A DNA stretch of 44,252 nucleotides from an uncultured Clostridium sp. (GTDB lineage: Bacteria > Bacillota > Clostridia > Oscillospirales > Acutalibacteraceae). Below the pieces are notes generated by a model. That model searched no databases, had not been told where the DNA came from, and was given only the letters and a program-made list of their open reading frames with translations. The first letter of the stretch is position 1. The number at the start of each line of letters is the position of its first letter. The DNA is taken from positions 1-44,252 of the forward strand of contig CABRLN010000018.1 in NCBI GenBank assembly GCA_902471875.1, read 5' to 3'. Both the position numbers and the translations under genes were made by a program. Shown here in pieces: positions 40,925-44,252 of the stretch.

Positions 40925-42349
40925 TTACTTAAAATTTTTATTTACTGTAGGAATAGGGGTGCGGTCAAATTCGTCTAAATTGCCAAGATAGTGTTTAGTT
41001 TCTTCTGCAATAACTTTATTTAACAACCATATAGCTATAATATTTGGTATAGCCATAAAAGCATTTAAAATATCAGCTAATGTCCATACTGCGTCAAGGC
41101 TGATGATAGGCGATACCAAAATAAACGCAATAAATATAAGCCTGTAAAATTTAAGAGCCTTAATACCCATTAAATATACTACACATCTTTCGCCATAGTA
41201 TGCCCAACCCAAAATTGTAGAGAAGGCAAATAAAACAATTCCAACAACAATTACACCAATACCTATATGAGGTATTTGGCTGAAAGCCTTAAAAGTAAGA
41301 TCACCACCATGACCACTGGTTGAAATTGCTGCGTCAGCATGCATACTACTTACTAATACAAGGCCTGTCATAAAACAAACTACTACAGTGTCCCAAAAAG
41401 TACCTGTTGAAGAAATTAGTGCCTGACGAACAGGATTTCTTGTTTGTGCAGCTGCCGCAACAATAGGTGCAGAACCCATACCGGATTCGTTAGAGAATAA
41501 GCCTCTTGCAATACCATAACGGCATGCCATCATCATACCTGCACCAACACCGCCGGCGACAGCTGATTTAACAGAAAATGCAGATTGTACAATATCAGCA
41601 ATTGCAGGTACTATATATTGGTGATTATAAAATAATATGTATATACAGCCAAGTATATATAAAACAGCCATAAAAGGTATAAGCTTTTCGCAAACTTTTG
41701 ATATTGATTTTACACCGCCATATAAAACAATGCCAACTAAAATGGCAATTACAATACCGCAAATAATGCCAATAACATCAACCTTTTGACCAAAAAGTTC
41801 AATTTTAAAACCTTGTTCAGGAGCAAAAGCCTGATTAAAAATATCAGCAATAGCATTAACCTGTACGCCGTTACCAATACCAAATGTTGCAAGTGCAGCA
41901 AAAACAGCAAATAAAACTGCTAACCATTTTAAACCCAGTCCTCTTTCAAGTGCGTACATTGCACCACCAACCATTGTGCCGTCCTTTGCTTTTACCCTGT
42001 ACTTTACACCTATAAGTGACTCGGCATATTTTGTAGCAATACCAAGAATACCGGTTAGCCAACACCACAGAACTGCACCGGGACCGCCAAGCGTAATTGC
42101 TGTACCTACGCCCACAATATTGCCTGTACCTATTGTAGATGCTAAAGCCGTAGTTAATGCCTGAAACTGGCTAATATCGCCTTGGGTTTTTGCATCTTTT
42201 TTTACAGAAAGCTTAATACCTGTAAAAAGCTTTCTTTGAATAACACCTGTGCGTATTGTCATAAATAAATGAGTTCCAAGAAGAAGTATAATCATTGGCC
42301 AACCCCATAAAAAATCACTAATAGCACTCAAAATTTCATTAAGATCCAA
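40925..42349 (-). CDS. Sodium:alanine symporter, AgcS family
   Basis: 474 residues with about ten membrane helices. Conserved segments are FQALTTALASTIGTGNIVGVG, WCWLTGILGIATKYAESLIG, MACRYGIARGLFSNESGMGS (about residues 274-293) and FAFSTILGWAYYGERC. These transporters take up alanine or glycine with Na+ (or H+). ATG start with AGAGGGAAG upstream. I looked for a glycine riboswitch in its leader and found no convincing one. Monocistronic, converges with ireB. Confidence 0.93.
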   Translation of the reverse strand: MDLNEILSAISDFLWGWPMIILLLGTHLFMTIRTGVIQRKLFTGIKLSVKKDAKTQGDISQFQALTTALASTIGTGNIVGVGTAITLGGPGAVLWCWLTGILGIATKYAESLIGVKYRVKAKDGTMVGGAMYALERGLGLKWLAVLFAVFAALATFGIGNGVQVNAIADIFNQAFAPEQGFKIELFGQKVDVIGIICGIVIAILVGIVLYGGVKSISKVCEKLIPFMAVLYILGCIYILFYNHQYIVPAIADIVQSAFSVKSAVAGGVGAGMMMACRYGIARGLFSNESGMGSAPIVAAAAQTRNPVRQALISSTGTFWDTVVVCFMTGLVLVSSMHADAAISTSGHGGDLTFKAFSQIPHIGIGVIVVGIVLFAFSTILGWAYYGERCVVYLMGIKALKFYRLIFIAFILVSPIISLDAVWTLADILNAFMAIPNIIAIWLLNKVIAEETKHYLGNLDEFDRTPIPTVNKNFK

Positions 42350-42384
42350 AATCTCACTTCCCTCTTAAATGAAAATATAGCGTA

Positions 42385-42413
42385 ATTTTAACATATTATT
42401 AATAATCTTGCAA
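42385..42413 (-). promoter_or_regulatory. Promoter of the alanine symporter gene
   Basis: On the minus strand TTGCAA (42408-42413), 17-base spacer ending in TGT, TAAAAT (42385-42390), an extended -10. Confidence 0.55.
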
Positions 42414-42416
42414 TTA

Positions 42417-42569
42417 TCATACGGTTTTTTGTAACCTCAGAATAATATCTTGAGAAACAGTGATTAAATCTGGTGTGCAGGTTATGCAATCAAAAATTTT
42501 GTCGGATGAAGCATAAATTCCGCAGGAAGGTTGTTGCTTGTCAAGTAATTTTGTAAAATATGACAGGAT
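42417..42569 (-). pseudogene. Possible decayed coding fragment or dispersed repeat
   Basis: A 50-codon minus-strand frame without a start codon reads naturally like protein (for example SSDKIFDCITCTPDLITV and SQDIILRLQKTV) and ends at a TGA. A second frame over the same bases also reads plausibly for about 30 codons, so this may be a structured repeat rather than a gene. It is the only content of the 409-base gap 42350-42758 besides the two promoters. The region also holds two interleaved complementary pairs (42512-42575 and 42534-42597). I do not recognise it. Confidence 0.3.
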
Positions 42570-42686
42570 TTATGTAAGAAAGGTATATGTCAAGCAATTA
42601 GGCTTAATTTATTCAGTGTTTCCCTAGTGCTTATTATCGTTTTGTAAAAATACTCATTTTTAAACAGGCAGAAACATAATCTATAT

Positions 42687-42716
42687 TTGACGTAATATAA
42701 TGTACTATGCTATTAT
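42687..42716 (+). promoter_or_regulatory. Promoter of the DUF3592-like gene
   Basis: TTGACG (42687-42692), 18-base spacer ending in TGC, TATTAT (42711-42716), an extended -10. Confidence 0.6.
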
Positions 42717-42758
42717 ATGTTTAGAAGATTTATCATATTAATTTATGAGGAATTTATT

Positions 42759-43745
42759 ATGGGACTATTTAATAAGAACTCAGAAATATCTGATACAGCA
42801 AAAGAATTAAAAGATTACCGTAAAAAACGTGAGAATGAGGGTGCATATAATATTACACCTGAAAAATTTTATGACTCTACAATGAAAAATAGTGACGACA
42901 ATGGCAAAAATGTTTGTAAAAGTACAGACTATAACAATAACATTTCGCTTAATATGCAAAATTATCAGCATGATAGCCAACAGCAGGTGCACACAACATA
43001 TTATCAGCAAGGCGATATTCGAGAGAAATACAATTCGTCACATATAATTTATGGAAATCAAAATATAAATCAAAACCAGAAACCTTCCCAAAAGGGAGGA
43101 AAATTTATTTTAATATGGTTTTTAGTTTCTTTTATCGGAATGTTTGTTACATTTCCTACTTACCCTGCTGTCGGTATGCTTATATTTGGGTTGCTTTTTG
43201 CTGTAATTGGTTTTTACGTTTGTTTTTTTAACGGAAAAAAACGAGAATATGCGGGGCTAATATTTTCGTTTATTGGTATAGCAACAATAGCAGGTGTTTT
43301 AATATTTTGGTTTGGCTCAGTGAATTTTGTTGAAAGTATAACAAAAATAGTACCGTATTTGTTCATGCTAATATTTTTCTTTGTTGGGTTAGGTATAATT
43401 ATTACTCCTTACATTAATAAAAAGATAAAGATAAAACGTTGTACTGACAAATCTATTGCCAAAGTTGTTAATTTACAGCGTAAAAGAAACTCAAAAGGAA
43501 AATATTTATATTGTCCTGTATATGAGTATTTATATAAGGGACAAATACTGGTAACCAATGATAATTCATATAGAAATTTTTGTTTGCCCAAATTAGGTGA
43601 TGAATTTGAAATTCTAATAAATCCACAAAATCCTACAGATACCTATGTAAATTCAAATAAAAGCAAAGTGGGTAACATAATTTTTGGCGGTATATTTATG
43701 GCTGTACCAATATTTATTATGTTAATATTATTATTATGCGTTTAG
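42759..43745 (+). CDS. Membrane protein with C-terminal DUF3592-like domain
   Basis: 328 residues. A polar N-terminal cytosolic part of about 110 residues, Asn/Gln-rich (NQNINQNQKPSQKGG), then four membrane helices (about 115-135, 140-158, 166-185, 200-216), a beta-rich segment (CTDKSIAKVVNLQRKRNSKG, YCPVYEYLYKGQ, GDEFEILINPQNPTDTYV) matching DUF3592, and a final helix. Function unknown. The start is ATG at 42759 with TGAGGA at good spacing; the ATG at 42717 has no such site. Own promoter. Confidence 0.8.
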   Translation: MGLFNKNSEISDTAKELKDYRKKRENEGAYNITPEKFYDSTMKNSDDNGKNVCKSTDYNNNISLNMQNYQHDSQQQVHTTYYQQGDIREKYNSSHIIYGNQNINQNQKPSQKGGKFILIWFLVSFIGMFVTFPTYPAVGMLIFGLLFAVIGFYVCFFNGKKREYAGLIFSFIGIATIAGVLIFWFGSVNFVESITKIVPYLFMLIFFFVGLGIIITPYINKKIKIKRCTDKSIAKVVNLQRKRNSKGKYLYCPVYEYLYKGQILVTNDNSYRNFCLPKLGDEFEILINPQNPTDTYVNSNKSKVGNIIFGGIFMAVPIFIMLILLLCV

Positions 43746-43794
43746 AATAAATATATTTTATAAATTAAAACTCTAATATAAGGAGGATGCATCT

Positions 43795-44252
43795 ATGAAA
43801 CGACAAGACTACATAAGCTGGGATGAATATTTTATGGGTGTTGCATTGCTGGCTGCACAAAGAAGCAAAGACCCTAACACTCAGGTTGGTGCATGTATAG
43901 TTAGCGGAGAAAACAGCTGTTACGGTAAGAATGTAATTATTTCAACGGGCTATAACGGTTTTCCTGTAGGCTGCTCAGACGACGAATATCCTTGGGGCAG
44001 GGATGGCTGCTCGAATGAAACAAAATATCCGTTTGTTGTACATGCAGAACTGAATGCAATTTTAAATGCACATGGAAAATCTCTTTTAGGTACAAAAATA
44101 TATGTTGCATTGTTCCCTTGTAACGAATGTGCAAAGGCTATTATACAGTCAGGTATAAAAGAGGTTATTTATCTTTCAGACAAATATTGTATGTCTGATA
44201 ATACAAAGGCTTCAAAGCGTATGCTTACATCAGCAGGAGTTAAGCTGACACA
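43795..44252 (+). CDS. Deoxycytidylate (dCMP) deaminase family protein, 3' end outside window
   Basis: 152 codons are visible to the window edge. The cytidine-deaminase zinc site is present: HAE (His83, Glu85) and PCNEC (Cys109, Cys112). Other family features are DPNTQVGACIV and STGYNGFPVGCSDDEYPW. The enzyme makes dUMP from dCMP for dTTP synthesis; ComEB of Bacillus is the closest kind. Start ATG at 43795 with AAGGAGG eight bases upstream. Only a few residues are probably missing. Confidence 0.9.
   Translation, partial: MKRQDYISWDEYFMGVALLAAQRSKDPNTQVGACIVSGENSCYGKNVIISTGYNGFPVGCSDDEYPWGRDGCSNETKYPFVVHAELNAILNAHGKSLLGTKIYVALFPCNECAKAIIQSGIKEVIYLSDKYCMSDNTKASKRMLTSAGVKLT

Noticed and set aside
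42350..42758. Glycine or other riboswitch upstream of the alanine symporter
   Set aside because: No conserved aptamer core could be recognised on the minus strand leader, and the leader between promoter and start is only about 35 bases.
1..44252. tRNA/rRNA genes, CRISPR arrays, IS elements, phage genes
   Set aside because: None seen: no cloverleaf-like sequences, no regularly spaced repeats, no transposase or integrase frames.

Overview
The window is a replication-origin region of a low-GC, AT-rich Gram-positive bacterium. Two things point to Clostridia, probably a Ruminococcus/Oscillospiraceae-like lineage: the core order rpmH | dnaA-dnaN-yaaA-recF-remB-gyrB-gyrA, and the presence of Noc, SdpRI-like, IreB and T-box elements. 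No IS element, phage gene, CRISPR array, tRNA or rRNA is visible.

Layout. 1-1763 holds the end of an acidic repeat protein and an AEC transporter on the plus strand. 1909-2943 is an SdpI/SdpR-like autoregulated pair on the minus strand with a clear promoter and a perfect inverted-repeat operator. 3003-5965 is the minus-strand rpmH-rnpA-yidD-yidC-jag operon. 6125-10481 is dnaA, a compact oriC (one perfect DnaA box, a five-unit DnaA-trio and an AT-rich unwinding stretch), then dnaN, yaaA, recF and remB. 10573-17061 contains gyrB and gyrA interleaved with four small genes: two related zinc-ribbon membrane proteins, a PH-like membrane protein and a hotdog thioesterase. 17183-24548 is mnmE, a small pyrophosphatase-like gene, mnmG, rsmG, noc, parA and parB, with two perfect parS palindromes. 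24631-27494 is serS and guaB. 27624-31329 holds a lipoprotein, a minus-strand operon of a small membrane protein plus nnr (NAD(P)HX repair), and a VanZ-like protein. 31367-35164 is pheST behind a Phe T-box. 35223-40345 is a minus-strand four-gene surface-polysaccharide operon (GT2, pyruvyl transferase, flippase, FrhB-like Fe-S protein) with a consensus promoter. 40485-44252 holds ireB, a sodium:alanine symporter, a possible decayed ORF, a DUF3592-like membrane protein and a truncated dCMP deaminase.

How it works together. The centre is the replication initiation and segregation machine: DnaA loads at the origin, DnaN and gyrase support the fork, and ParA/ParB/Noc act at the two parS sites 13-15 kb away. 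tRNA wobble modification (MnmE/MnmG), rRNA modification (RsmG), RNase P and the YidC insertion module are the usual co-travellers. In Bacillus the mnmE-to-parB block lies on the other side of the origin, behind jag; here it is on the right, still transcribed away from the origin. Accessory functions (polysaccharide operon, nnr operon, symporter) are mostly head-on to the fork. Many replication genes start with TTG or GTG. I see no wholly new system. The best candidates for a second look are the zinc-ribbon membrane pair before gyrB, the PPase-like gene coupled to mnmG, the Fe-S protein in the polysaccharide operon, and the relocated parABS block.
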